Source of the DNA: Gemmatimonadota bacterium
Lineage (GTDB): Bacteria; Gemmatimonadota; Gemmatimonadetes; Gemmatimonadales; GWC2-71-9
Reading direction: 5' to 3'
Assembly (NCBI GenBank): GCA_025350665.1
Contig: JANXXJ010000313.1
Coordinates: 1-41,250 of the forward strand
Length of the DNA stretch: 41,250 bases
Part shown: positions 15,453-24,437 of the stretch, in pieces
How the letters are laid out: every line of letters begins with the position of its first letter
How positions within the stretch are numbered: position 1 is the first letter of the stretch
Notes under the pieces: generated by a model
Told to the model about the DNA's origin: nothing
What the model saw: only the letters and a program-made list of their open reading frames with translations
Database searches by the model: none
Translations under genes and position numbers: made by a program

Positions 15453-16820
15453 ATGGAGTCCTTACTCGGACGAATGCTGGTGAGGTCGGTCCCGCTGGCC
15501 CTGCTTTGTGCCTGTGCGCCCGGTCGGCAGACACCCGCGGGTAGTCCCGGGACCGTCACCGATCAAACGCTGTCGGAGTTGTTCAGTCTTTCCTCCGTCT
15601 ATCAGCGCCTTGGTCGGCTGGCCGGCACGGGCCCGATTCCCTTCGTCGGCAATGTGGCGATACTTGCCGGTCGGGGAGATTCAACCCTCCTCGAGGTTGG
15701 CCTGTCGTTTGAAAATCGGGCTCTGTCATTCCAGCGAGACCAGGGGACATTCGCCGCACGCTATCGGGTGGACATGTCCCTCAGCCGGACCGGGGCGTCA
15801 CCCATCGCCGTCAGTAAGACTGAAGTGGTTCGGGTCGGTTCATTCCAGGAAACCCAGCGGAACGAAGAGAGCATCTTTTTCCAGCAGGAGTTTCTGGTGG
15901 CCCCCGGGTCCTATGTCCTGACGCTCGTGGTCCGGGATCCGGGTTCTTCCGCGGCGAGTCGTGTCGAGCGGACCTTGGAGGTCCCAGCCTTCGGGGCGGG
16001 GTCGACATCCCCGCCGACCATGGTCTATGAAGTGCGAAGTCGGACATCCGTCGCCGATTCGTTTCATGTCGTGCTCAACCCTCGTGGAACCGTATCCCAT
16101 GGCGGCCGCGATTCGCTGTACCTCTATGTTGAGGGCTACCGCTTCTCAGGGCCGACAAGGGTCCCCGTGGTGGTTCGCGATGACCGCGACAGCGTCGTGG
16201 AGCGAACGGAGATCGAGTTTGCTGGCGGCAAAGCCGTTGAGGGCCGCATCGTTCGGCTCGGCTCTGACGCGCCGCCCCTCGGAGAATTGTCGATCGTGGT
16301 GGGAGAGGGACCGTCGGCCCACAAGCTCAAGACCCTGGTGTCGTTCGCCAGGGGCTGGGTGGTGACCAACTACGAGAATCTCCTGAGCCTGCTTCGCTTC
16401 TTCCCGACAGAGCAGGGACTGCTTAATTCACTTCGGGGCGCCAAGCCGGCCGACCGGGCTCGCCTGTGGAAGCAGTTCTGGGTTGCAACCGACCCGATTC
16501 CCGAAACTGCCGAGAACGAGGCGCTGGACCGGTATTTCACCCGCCTTGCGATCGCGAACGAGCGATTTCGAGATGAAGGTGGAGAAGGGTGGCGCACTGA
16601 GCGGGGAGAGGTATTCATCACGCTTGGTGAACCAGATCAGGCGTTCGAAACGCCGCCTGCCACTGACCGTCGCCTGGTCCGTTGGGTGTACAACGAATAC
16701 CGGGCCGTCCTCGATTTTGAAGGTACGATGGGCTTTTCGCGTTTGCGTCTGACTCCCAGTTCTCGATCCGAATTTGCCCGGGCCCGGGCCCGGGCCAGTC
16801 GGGATCCGCGCCGCCGGTAG
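15453..16820 (+). CDS. GWxTD domain lipoprotein
   Basis: A 455-residue exported protein. The N-terminus has basic residues, a hydrophobic stretch and a cysteine cluster (LALLCACAPG) that looks like a lipoprotein signal, with Cys at the end of LCAC; the lipobox is not perfect. The C-terminal third has the GWxTD domain pattern: RLWKQFWVATDPIPETAENE, then YFTRLAIANERF and GWRTERGEVFITLGEPDQ, where the motif reads GWxTE. The domain occurs in Acidobacteria, Gemmatimonadota and Bacteroidota-group proteins and has no established activity. The middle part is beta-rich and may be a sandwich. The start ATG at 15453 follows AAGGGGCGG. polA begins 78 bases later in the same direction. Confidence 0.82.
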   Translation: MESLLGRMLVRSVPLALLCACAPGRQTPAGSPGTVTDQTLSELFSLSSVYQRLGRLAGTGPIPFVGNVAILAGRGDSTLLEVGLSFENRALSFQRDQGTFAARYRVDMSLSRTGASPIAVSKTEVVRVGSFQETQRNEESIFFQQEFLVAPGSYVLTLVVRDPGSSAASRVERTLEVPAFGAGSTSPPTMVYEVRSRTSVADSFHVVLNPRGTVSHGGRDSLYLYVEGYRFSGPTRVPVVVRDDRDSVVERTEIEFAGGKAVEGRIVRLGSDAPPLGELSIVVGEGPSAHKLKTLVSFARGWVVTNYENLLSLLRFFPTEQGLLNSLRGAKPADRARLWKQFWVATDPIPETAENEALDRYFTRLAIANERFRDEGGEGWRTERGEVFITLGEPDQAFETPPATDRRLVRWVYNEYRAVLDFEGTMGFSRLRLTPSSRSEFARARARASRDPRRR

Positions 16821-16898
16821 GTGCCCAGCCACGCGGCACCGGGACGACGGGGCAGGGCAAGGCCGCCGCCCGGTGCGATGGTGATTTACCTTTCGGTT

Positions 16899-19697
16899 AT
16901 GCCTCAAGCCGACGAATCCCGACTCTTTCTGATCGACGGGCACGCCCTGATCTATCGCGCGTTCTTCGCAATGATCAGCCGGCCGCTCCGCACTTCACGA
17001 GGCGAAAATACCTCAGCGGCGTGGGGAGTCGTGAACTTTCTCCTCCGCCTGCAGACAAAGTACCATCCATCGCACGTGGTGTGGGTCCTGGATAAAGGTA
17101 GTTCGTTCCGCACCCTGATCTACCCCGCGTACAAGTCAACCCGAGAGAAACTCACCGCCGAGTTACAACAGGACTTCGACCTCGCTTTGGAGCATGTGCG
17201 CGAGATCCTTTCGGCCTTCCGGATTCCCATCGTGGCGCTTGACGGATACGAGGCTGACGACGTAATCGGAACCCTGGCCCACCAGGCGGCAACACAGGGC
17301 ATGGCCTCTGTAATCGTTTCCGGCGACAAGGATTTCTACCAACTGATCGGTCCGCATGTGTCACTCTTGAATCCGGGGCGGGGCGGACCGGCCGGGGTGG
17401 AAGAATCCTGGGTGGATGAGGCCAATGCGACGGATCGGCTGGGCGTGCCGCCGGGCCAGGTCGTCGACTACTTGGCTCTCGTCGGGGATGCCTCCGACAA
17501 CGTTCCCGGCGTCAAGGGCGTCGGCGAAAAGACGGCCATCCAGCTGCTCCATGAGTTCAGGGATCTCGAGGACGTCTTGGCGAATGCCGCGTCCGTCAAG
17601 TCCAAACGGGCGCGGGAGGCGCTGATTGCCGAACCGGAGACCGCCCGCCTGTCCCGACAACTCGTGACGATTCGCACGGATGTGCCGGTGGCTTTGGATG
17701 TGAACGAGGCCGCCGCCCGCGAACCGGACGGGGCGTCCCTTCGCCGGGTGCTGGCTCGTTTGGAATTCCATTCACTGGTGGGTCGCCTGGCTACGATCGA
17801 AGCGGCCCCGGCCGACGACGGCGCTGATACGCTGGTAGCGGCTGGAAAGGACGTCACGGTGAGCGCGTCAGTGACTGTCGTAGACGACCCGGCCGGCCTG
17901 TCGGCGCTCGTTGGTCGGCTGCGGGACGCTTCGCTCATAGCGCTCAACACGGTGGTTGGTTCCGGGGAGCCGCGCGACGCGGATCTCATTGGACTGGCCT
18001 TGGCGATATCTCCGACCGAGGCCTGGTACCTCCCGTTCGCCCATCGCCCCGCGGACGGTGAGTTGGCCGCCCCGGCTCCGGTTCGGAATCTCCCCTCGCT
18101 CGGTGACCCGGCCTGTAGCGAGGTGGCGCGATTGCTGACCGACCCATCAGTCGGGAAGGGCGGGCACGATATCAAGTTCAGCTGGCAGGTCCTGCGACGG
18201 GCTGGTGTTGAGCTGGGCGGCGTCCGCTTCGATACGATGCTCGCCAGCTTCGTCCTTGATCCGGGTCGGCGTTCCCATGGCCTCGACACCCTCAGTCTGG
18301 ACTACCTCGGCAAATCGTTGTCTCACCCCATTGAACCCAGGGGAGGCGGTCGCAGTTCGACTCCGACTGCCGAGGTGGACGTGGTGGATACCGCCCAGCG
18401 CTTCGGGGCGAATGCGGCGGCCGTTATTGCGCTCCACCAATACTTCGCCCCACGACTCGCGGAGACATCGCTCATTCCGCTGCTCGAGAACGTCGAAATG
18501 CCGCTGGTGGAGGTGCTCGTCGAAATGGAATGGAGGGGGATCGCCATCGACGCGAAGGTCTTTGAGCGACTGTCACGCGAATTAACTTCCGATTTGGTCC
18601 GACTCGAGGCGGAGATCGCCGCCGCCGCCGGGGGGTCGGTCAACCTGAACAGTCCAAAGCAACTGGCGGCCGTGCTGTTCGAGCGACTCCAGTTGCCGGT
18701 TCTCAAGAAGACGAAGACGGGGCCGTCAACCGATGCTGATGTGTTGGCGGAGCTTGCCGAACAGGGCCACGAGGTGCCGCGCCTGCTGCTCGAATACCGG
18801 GAATTGCAGAAGTTGAAGTCCACATACGTCGACGTGCTTCCGGGGCGGGTGAACCGTCGGACCGGTCGAATTCACACCAGCTTCAACCAGACCGGCGCGG
18901 CCACGGGGCGGCTTTCCTCCAGCGATCCGAACCTGCAGAATATTCCCATCCGGACTCTGCGGGGGGAGGCCATTCGTCGCGGCTTCGTTCCGGAGGCCGG
19001 GTGGAAGTTCGTCGTGGCGGATTACTCCCAGATCGAGTTGCGTCTGATGGCCCACTTGTCGGGTGACCCCGCGTTTGTCGCGGCCTTTCGCAACGGCGAG
19101 GATATTCATCGGCAGACGGCAGCGATCATCTTTGGGGTTGACCCTCTGGCCGTGACGCCGGAAATGCGATCACGGGCGAAAACGATCAATTTCGGCACGA
19201 TCTACGGGCAGGGACCCTTTGCGCTGAGCCGTCAGCTTGGAATTGAGGTGAGTGAGGCGAAGGCGTTTATCGCCGAATACTTCAAGCGATTTGCGGGGGT
19301 ACGCAGCTATCTCGATCGGCAGATCGAGATTGCCCGTAGCCAGGGGTACGTGGAGACCCTGTTCGGGCGGCGGCGATACATTCCCGAGATCAAGGACAAG
19401 AACTTCAACACCCGGGCGTTCGGCGAGCGGCTGAGCCAGAACTCGCCGCTCCAGGGATCGGCGGCAGATCTCATCAAGATTGCCATGGTGCGGCTACACC
19501 GGGCCCTTCGGTCAGAGCGCATGGCGGCCCGCCTGCTACTCCAGGTCCACGACGAACTGGTGATCGAGGCTCCTGCGGCCGAGGTCGACCGCGCAGCGGG
19601 GCTCGTTCGGGAGCACATGGAAGGTGTTGCCGAGCTCAAGGTGCCGCTCGTCGTTGAAGTCGGCGTGGGCGACAACTGGTTGGACGCGAAGCACTAG
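16899..19697 (+). CDS. polA: DNA polymerase I with inactive 3'-5' exonuclease domain
   Basis: PolI fills gaps and removes RNA primers in repair and lagging-strand synthesis. From the ATG at 16899 the protein has 932 residues. The 5' nuclease (about 1-290) is intact, with FLIDGHALIYRAFFA, DGYEADDVIG, SGDKDFYQL and GDASDNVPGVKGVGEKTA. The polymerase domain has motif A VVADYSQIELRLMA, motif B RSRAKTINFGTIYG and motif C LLLQVHDELVIEA. The central 3'-5' exonuclease domain is kept in length but its metal ligands are lost: the DxE motif reads NTV (350-352), the second-motif Asp is Ser428, and the third motif YxxxD reads FGANA (502-506). The enzyme should lack proofreading. Starts at 16821 (GTG) and 16878 (ATG) are also open; the chosen one fits the family N-terminus. 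No clear Shine-Dalgarno is visible. Confidence 0.97.
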   Translation: MPQADESRLFLIDGHALIYRAFFAMISRPLRTSRGENTSAAWGVVNFLLRLQTKYHPSHVVWVLDKGSSFRTLIYPAYKSTREKLTAELQQDFDLALEHVREILSAFRIPIVALDGYEADDVIGTLAHQAATQGMASVIVSGDKDFYQLIGPHVSLLNPGRGGPAGVEESWVDEANATDRLGVPPGQVVDYLALVGDASDNVPGVKGVGEKTAIQLLHEFRDLEDVLANAASVKSKRAREALIAEPETARLSRQLVTIRTDVPVALDVNEAAAREPDGASLRRVLARLEFHSLVGRLATIEAAPADDGADTLVAAGKDVTVSASVTVVDDPAGLSALVGRLRDASLIALNTVVGSGEPRDADLIGLALAISPTEAWYLPFAHRPADGELAAPAPVRNLPSLGDPACSEVARLLTDPSVGKGGHDIKFSWQVLRRAGVELGGVRFDTMLASFVLDPGRRSHGLDTLSLDYLGKSLSHPIEPRGGGRSSTPTAEVDVVDTAQRFGANAAAVIALHQYFAPRLAETSLIPLLENVEMPLVEVLVEMEWRGIAIDAKVFERLSRELTSDLVRLEAEIAAAAGGSVNLNSPKQLAAVLFERLQLPVLKKTKTGPSTDADVLAELAEQGHEVPRLLLEYRELQKLKSTYVDVLPGRVNRRTGRIHTSFNQTGAATGRLSSSDPNLQNIPIRTLRGEAIRRGFVPEAGWKFVVADYSQIELRLMAHLSGDPAFVAAFRNGEDIHRQTAAIIFGVDPLAVTPEMRSRAKTINFGTIYGQGPFALSRQLGIEVSEAKAFIAEYFKRFAGVRSYLDRQIEIARSQGYVETLFGRRRYIPEIKDKNFNTRAFGERLSQNSPLQGSAADLIKIAMVRLHRALRSERMAARLLLQVHDELVIEAPAAEVDRAAGLVREHMEGVAELKVPLVVEVGVGDNWLDAKH

Positions 19698-21976
19698 TGG
19701 CGCGGTTCGCCGCGCTCGGCCGCAGTGCGGCGGCCACCGGGCCACCAGTTCCATTTGCCCATCAGGTGCATGAAGGCGGGCACCAGCACCATCCGAATCA
19801 AGGTGGCGTCCAGCAGGACTGCGACCGCCAGACCGAAGCCAAGAAACTGCATGACCAGGACCCTGGCGAAGGCGAATGCGCCGAACACGCATATCATGAC
19901 CAGGGCCGCGGAACTGATGACTGAGGCGGTGGCGCTGAGGCCCTCCATTGTGGCCTCCGTATTCTTGCCAGTCCGGTCGAAGGCTTCCTTGATCCGACTC
20001 AACAGGAAGACCTCGTAGTCCATGCTGAGCCCGAAGACGACGGCGAACACCAGTACCGGAACGAGGACGAAAATGGCTTCGGTCGGGCCGTCAAGCCGGA
20101 ACAGTGAGGCGCCGTACCCGTGCTGAAAGACGAGAACGATGAGTCCGAACGTCGCGCTTACCGACAGCGAATTCATGAGAACGGCTTTCAGCGGTACCAG
20201 AATCGAACGGAACGCGATCGCGAGCATGATGGCGGTTGCCGAGAGCACTAGAGCGATGAGTCGAGGAAACGTGCGGAGCATTTCGGCCTGAAGATCGACA
20301 CTTCCAGCCACGTATCCGCCAACGAGTACGCGATCGTTCCGGAGCTGCTTGATCTGATTCGATTGCCCAATCGCCCGGGCCCGCGCGACGACTTGCATTG
20401 CCGAGGTCAGCGATGTCGAATCGCGAAGGATGACGTCTACCAATGCGGCACGCCCATCCCGGCTGAGGTATGCGTCGATGAAATCACCGTGCTGAACTCG
20501 GGCTGAATCGACATCCGAATAGAGCAGGGAGTAAGCGAGAATCGACATGCCCGGCTTGAGGTCGACCAGGCTTCGAACATCCAGGACACGGGGATCCGAT
20601 CGCATCGAATCGGACAGCGTCCGTAGCCCCCTCAGGGTGAATGCCTCGGTAGCCTGCTTCCCTTGGGGAACCTCCACAAGGATGCGAATCGGTGTGATGT
20701 AGCCGGAAACACCCATGCGAGAGAGCGTCTCGACCCCGGCCCCGGCTTCAGTCTGCGTCGGCCACCAGTTTCGCGCGGGCAACCCGATCCGGATCCAAAA
20801 GGCGGGAAGCGTCAGGACGCCGACGATCGTTCCACCCACGGCAAGCGCCCGGACCGGATGACGGGCCAGGGAACGGGCCCATTTCTCCCAGACCTGCGGA
20901 GAGTGGTACCAGGTGAGCCGCCGGGCCAGCCACTGGGGATGATCGATCGCTCGCCCCATGGTGGCCAGCAAGGCGGGGAGTAGGGTGGTGCACAGCAGGA
21001 CCGCGACCGCAACGACGATGAGTCCGCCGATGCCCACGCTGCGGGTCTCGACCATCGGCGTGATCAAGAGCGCCCCGAATCCGACCACAACTGTGAGGCC
21101 CGAATTGAAAACCGCGACACCGGCTGTCATCAGGGTGCGTTCAGCTGCCTCTCGACGGCGGTGCCCACGCGCCAATTCCTCGCGAAATCGAGTGACCATC
21201 AGGAGTGAGTAGTCGATTCCCACGCCCAGGCCAATCATCGTCGTCAAATTGAGAACGAACACCGACATTGGTGTGATCGAGGCCAGCATCCCGATGATGG
21301 TCAGCGAGACCGCGATGGCCAGCATGCCGATCGCGAGAGGGAGGATCGCGGCGACCAGCGCTCCAAACGCGAGGACAAGAATGACGAGGGTGGCGGGCAA
21401 CAGGCGAAGCTCGAAACGACTGCCATCCTGCGCGCTAACGGTTCGGATGTCGAGATCCAGCGCGGACCGCCCGGTTACCCGGAGCAGGTACGCTGGTCGG
21501 TTGGGAACGACCGCGAGCGTTCGCTGCATCTCGTTTCGGAAGGCCCGGACAAGGAGGTTGGCGTGGTCACCGGTGACAGTGGCCGACAGAGCGACGAGGA
21601 AGAAGGTCGTTCGCCGGTCCTTGGAGAGAAACAGCGAGTCACCCTGGGTCGCGTAGGAAACCACGCTTTGGACGTACGCCTGCCGACGGGCGGTGATGGT
21701 TAGTGAGTCCAGCACCGCCCGGGCCGGCCCATCCGCGAATGAACTTGGGCCCTCGACGGTAATCGCGAAGAACTCGCCGAAAGGCCGGGCGAATCGCGTG
21801 GTCAGGAGTTTGTCGGCTGCCCGGCCTTCGGTCGGCTTGAGGGTGCCGCCCCGCAGGTCGAGACGTTCCGGAGTTTTTGGGGCGCGGATGAACGCGATTG
21901 TCCCGACGATCGCCCAAAGGGCGATTACAAGCCACCGCCACCTCACCAGAACGCGGGCGATGGTACTGAGGATCAC
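19694..21976 (-). CDS. MMPL/RND-family membrane transporter
   Basis: A 760-residue exporter of the MMPL branch of the RND superfamily, with two repeats each of one helix, an extracytoplasmic domain and about five helices. Each repeat contains the family's helix-4-type motif, GVGIDYSLLMVTRFRE and GLSMDYEVFLLSRIKE, whose Asp-Tyr pairs carry the proton relay. Members export lipids, siderophores or other hydrophobic compounds; the cargo here is unknown. I chose the GTG at 21976 because GGAG lies five bases upstream and the protein then starts just before helix 1 (VILSTIARVLVRWRWLVIALWAI). The frame stays open to 22060. Its stop is interlocked with that of polA (CTAG). No adaptor or outer-membrane factor lies next to it. 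Confidence 0.9.
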   Translation of the reverse strand: MILSTIARVLVRWRWLVIALWAIVGTIAFIRAPKTPERLDLRGGTLKPTEGRAADKLLTTRFARPFGEFFAITVEGPSSFADGPARAVLDSLTITARRQAYVQSVVSYATQGDSLFLSKDRRTTFFLVALSATVTGDHANLLVRAFRNEMQRTLAVVPNRPAYLLRVTGRSALDLDIRTVSAQDGSRFELRLLPATLVILVLAFGALVAAILPLAIGMLAIAVSLTIIGMLASITPMSVFVLNLTTMIGLGVGIDYSLLMVTRFREELARGHRRREAAERTLMTAGVAVFNSGLTVVVGFGALLITPMVETRSVGIGGLIVVAVAVLLCTTLLPALLATMGRAIDHPQWLARRLTWYHSPQVWEKWARSLARHPVRALAVGGTIVGVLTLPAFWIRIGLPARNWWPTQTEAGAGVETLSRMGVSGYITPIRILVEVPQGKQATEAFTLRGLRTLSDSMRSDPRVLDVRSLVDLKPGMSILAYSLLYSDVDSARVQHGDFIDAYLSRDGRAALVDVILRDSTSLTSAMQVVARARAIGQSNQIKQLRNDRVLVGGYVAGSVDLQAEMLRTFPRLIALVLSATAIMLAIAFRSILVPLKAVLMNSLSVSATFGLIVLVFQHGYGASLFRLDGPTEAIFVLVPVLVFAVVFGLSMDYEVFLLSRIKEAFDRTGKNTEATMEGLSATASVISSAALVMICVFGAFAFARVLVMQFLGFGLAVAVLLDATLIRMVLVPAFMHLMGKWNWWPGGRRTAAERGEPRH

Positions 21977-22111
21977 CGGTGCTCCATGTGTAGGCGGGAC
22001 AAGCAGTTCGCCTTGGAAGGCTGAGGTTCGGGTACGAATGGAATCTAAAGGGGTTCCCACCCTCCGGCCAGCCGAGGCGCGCGGCGTTGGTCTTGCAACT
22101 AGAGTCCAGGT

Positions 22112-22927
22112 ATGCGTCTGCTCTGGCTGGTTCTAGCCTTGCTGATCGGAATGGTCGGCGCGAGTCGCCTGTTCCGGTCACTTTCCGGGGCGGTATCGGT
22201 AGCGCCTGGTCTCCCGACGCGGGCCCCCCGCCGATCCACGGCGCCGGCGGGCTTGCTTCGCCCGACACCTGCTCCGGAGGCCACCAAGGCGCCAGAGCCA
22301 ACGACCTTGACTCCGATGATCGACCGATTGGCGCGGGCCGAGTCACGCCGCCGGATCGGGTGGGCGGGGCGGGCGGTTTACCTCGACTCCGCGTTCGCTG
22401 ATCCGGATTCTACGCTGCGGCGCTGGAACGAGCGTCCCGAGCTGCGGATCGCGGTGCTACCGCCGGCAGACAATCCCGCCCTTATCGTCGAGGTTCGAGC
22501 AGCCGTCCGGGAATGGCGGGCCGCGAGTCACGGCATGGTTCTCATTGACGTTACCGATACAACGGGGGCCGACGTGTTGGTGCAATTCATCGAGCGGTTT
22601 GACTCCGCCTCGGGGTCGTCGGCGAATGATTCCGTCGGACGCACGGGCCTGACCCTGCTCGAGTGGACGAGGCACGGCGAGGTCCAACACGCGTTGGTGA
22701 CCCTCGCGACTGCCGAACCACGGGGGCGGCGCCTTGACCCAGCCGAGGCGCGGGGCATTGCGATGCACGAACTGGGGCACGCCTTAGGCCTGCCGCATTC
22801 AGGGGATCCTGGCGATATCATGTATCCGACTGTTCGTCGGCCGGCGCTCTCGGCCAGAGATCGGGCAACGATTGCTTTGCTCTATTCACTTCCGCCGGGC
22901 TCGCTCCGGGAGCCGACTACACCCTGA
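22112..22927 (+). CDS. Matrixin-like (M10) zinc metalloprotease, exported
   Basis: A 271-residue protein with an N-terminal hydrophobic segment (LLWLVLALLIGMVGA) that is a signal peptide or anchor, a Pro- and Ala-rich linker to about residue 70, and a protease domain. The zinc site is complete: H219, E220, H223 and H229 in HELGHALGLPH, followed by the Met-turn DIMYP at 235-239. That combination defines metzincins of the M10 type. The enzyme is probably active in the periplasm or outside the cell. It is followed after only four bases by a beta-lactamase-family gene, so the two are likely expressed together. No propeptide cysteine switch is visible. Confidence 0.88.
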   Translation: MRLLWLVLALLIGMVGASRLFRSLSGAVSVAPGLPTRAPRRSTAPAGLLRPTPAPEATKAPEPTTLTPMIDRLARAESRRRIGWAGRAVYLDSAFADPDSTLRRWNERPELRIAVLPPADNPALIVEVRAAVREWRAASHGMVLIDVTDTTGADVLVQFIERFDSASGSSANDSVGRTGLTLLEWTRHGEVQHALVTLATAEPRGRRLDPAEARGIAMHELGHALGLPHSGDPGDIMYPTVRRPALSARDRATIALLYSLPPGSLREPTTP

Positions 22928-22931
22928 ATCC

Positions 22932-24068
22932 GTGATCTCGGTTCTTTTTTTCCTCCTTCACGCGGTCGGTGCGCCGCCGGCGACGACTCCACCCTGGAGG
23001 TCCGCCATCGCGATCGTCGATGGTGCGATCCGGCGGCGCCTGTTCCCCGGGGCCGTGGTGGTAGTGGGCGACCGCGATTCCGTGTTCTTCGCCAAGGGGT
23101 TCGGGCGAGTTTCCTGGGACAGGGACGCGGCCCTTGCTGATCCCGCCGCGACCCTTTGGGACCTCGCGTCGCTCACCAAAGTGGTGGCCACAGCGAGCGC
23201 GATCATGACGCTTGTGGATCAGGGTCGGCTTGAACTTGACCAACCGGTGGCGCGATACCTGCCGCTATTTGTCGGGGAAGGGAAATCGGCGGTCACCCTT
23301 CGCATGCTGCTCGACCACACGAGCGGCCTGCCGGCCTTCGTGCCGTTCTATCGGACAGCGATTGGACGACAAGGTGTGATTGATCAACTGCTTGGCGTGC
23401 CTCTGATCGCCGCACCGGGGACCCGGACGACGTACAGTGATCTCAACGCGATCCTTCTGGGTTTGATAGTGGAGGCGTCGAGCGGCACGACGTTGGACCG
23501 CTTTGCCGCGCAAGCCGTGTTCTCTCCGCTAGGGATGGGGCGGACCACCTTCGCGGTTGCCGACCGAACCATGGCCGCCCCGAGTATTGCCCACGGAGGG
23601 CACCCCGCGCCGGGCGAGGTCAATGATCGCAATGCGTGGGCGATGGGCGGGATCTCAGGTCACGCCGGTCTGTTCGCGACCGGGCTCGATCTTGCCCGAT
23701 TCGCTCAGACTTGGCTCCGGTCCGGCGCCGGCCCCAGTGGGCCATGGGTTGGATCGGCAACGGTGCGCCGATTTCTCGAGCACAACTCGCCCGGAGGCAC
23801 GCGAGCGCTTGGATGGGAGATCCCGGATTCGCAGCATCTCGATCGGTCTGCCTTCGGTCGATCGGCCACCGGGACCACCTATGGTCACACGGGCTGGACG
23901 GGAACGTTCCTGTGGTTCGACCCGGTCCGAGACATCTTCCTGGTTCTGCTCACCAATCGGAGCCTCGGTTCGAACGCGCGTTCCACCTTTCGAGCCATGC
24001 GTGAACTTCGGAGCCGGCTGTCTGACGCGGCCGGCACGGCGATGGCCTCCCGCGTCCACCACCGGTGA
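22932..24068 (+). CDS. Serine hydrolase of the beta-lactamase / class C PBP family
   Basis: A 378-residue exported hydrolase from the GTG at 22932, four bases after the metalloprotease stop; it then begins with a signal peptide, ISVLFFLLHAVGAPPA. The longer frame to 22872 lies inside the upstream gene. Catalytic motifs: S80-L-T-K83, the tyrosine motif YSD (168-170) and YGHTG near the C-terminus, in place of the KTG box. These match the Pfam beta-lactamase family, which includes esterases, D-amino-acid peptidases and true lactamases; resistance should not be assumed. HTSGLP at 129-134 is another recurrent family element. It is probably periplasmic. Confidence 0.88.
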   Translation: MISVLFFLLHAVGAPPATTPPWRSAIAIVDGAIRRRLFPGAVVVVGDRDSVFFAKGFGRVSWDRDAALADPAATLWDLASLTKVVATASAIMTLVDQGRLELDQPVARYLPLFVGEGKSAVTLRMLLDHTSGLPAFVPFYRTAIGRQGVIDQLLGVPLIAAPGTRTTYSDLNAILLGLIVEASSGTTLDRFAAQAVFSPLGMGRTTFAVADRTMAAPSIAHGGHPAPGEVNDRNAWAMGGISGHAGLFATGLDLARFAQTWLRSGAGPSGPWVGSATVRRFLEHNSPGGTRALGWEIPDSQHLDRSAFGRSATGTTYGHTGWTGTFLWFDPVRDIFLVLLTNRSLGSNARSTFRAMRELRSRLSDAAGTAMASRVHHR

Positions 24069-24140
24069 TGGGTTCGTCTTTGACCTGCCGGGGGCCGGCG
24101 AGTAGGTTCCGCCCACCTACTGCCCCGGAAGCTTGACCTC

Positions 24141-24437
24141 ATGGTAACGCCAGAACTCGTTCGCAAAGCGCTCCGGGCGGTCAAGGATCCGGAGCTTGGG
24201 CTCAATATCGTCGATATTGGGTTGGTATACGATATCACCGTCTCCGACGCCGGAGACGTGCACATTCAGATGACCCTTACGTCTCCGGGCTGTCCGTCCG
24301 GACCGGAGATTCTCGGAGACGCCCGATTGGTGGCCCAGCAGATGGAGGGCGTGAACAGCGCTGAGGTTGAGCTGATCTGGGAGCCGTACTGGACCCCGGA
24401 ACGGATGGATCCTCGGGTTCGGGCCTTCCTCGGCTAG
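24141..24437 (+). CDS. DUF59/MIP18-family iron-sulfur assembly protein (SufT-like)
   Basis: A 98-residue single-domain protein. The pattern DPELGLNIVDIGLVYDI at 16-32 and SPGCPSG at 48-54 with the reactive Cys51 are characteristic of the DUF59 family, whose members (SufT, PaaD and the eukaryotic MIP18) help mature Fe-S proteins. The role as an Fe-S maturation factor agrees with the full SUF operon at 28935, although the two are 4.5 kb apart. It may be co-transcribed with the genes upstream (73-base gap). Its stop codon is interlocked with that of rnd on the other strand in CTAG (24434-24437). Confidence 0.88.
   Translation: MVTPELVRKALRAVKDPELGLNIVDIGLVYDITVSDAGDVHIQMTLTSPGCPSGPEILGDARLVAQQMEGVNSAEVELIWEPYWTPERMDPRVRAFLG

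Noticed and set aside
22932-24068. Antibiotic-resistance beta-lactamase
   Set aside because: The motifs only show the broad serine-hydrolase family; the third box is HTG and not KTG, and the neighbour is a metalloprotease, so resistance cannot be claimed.
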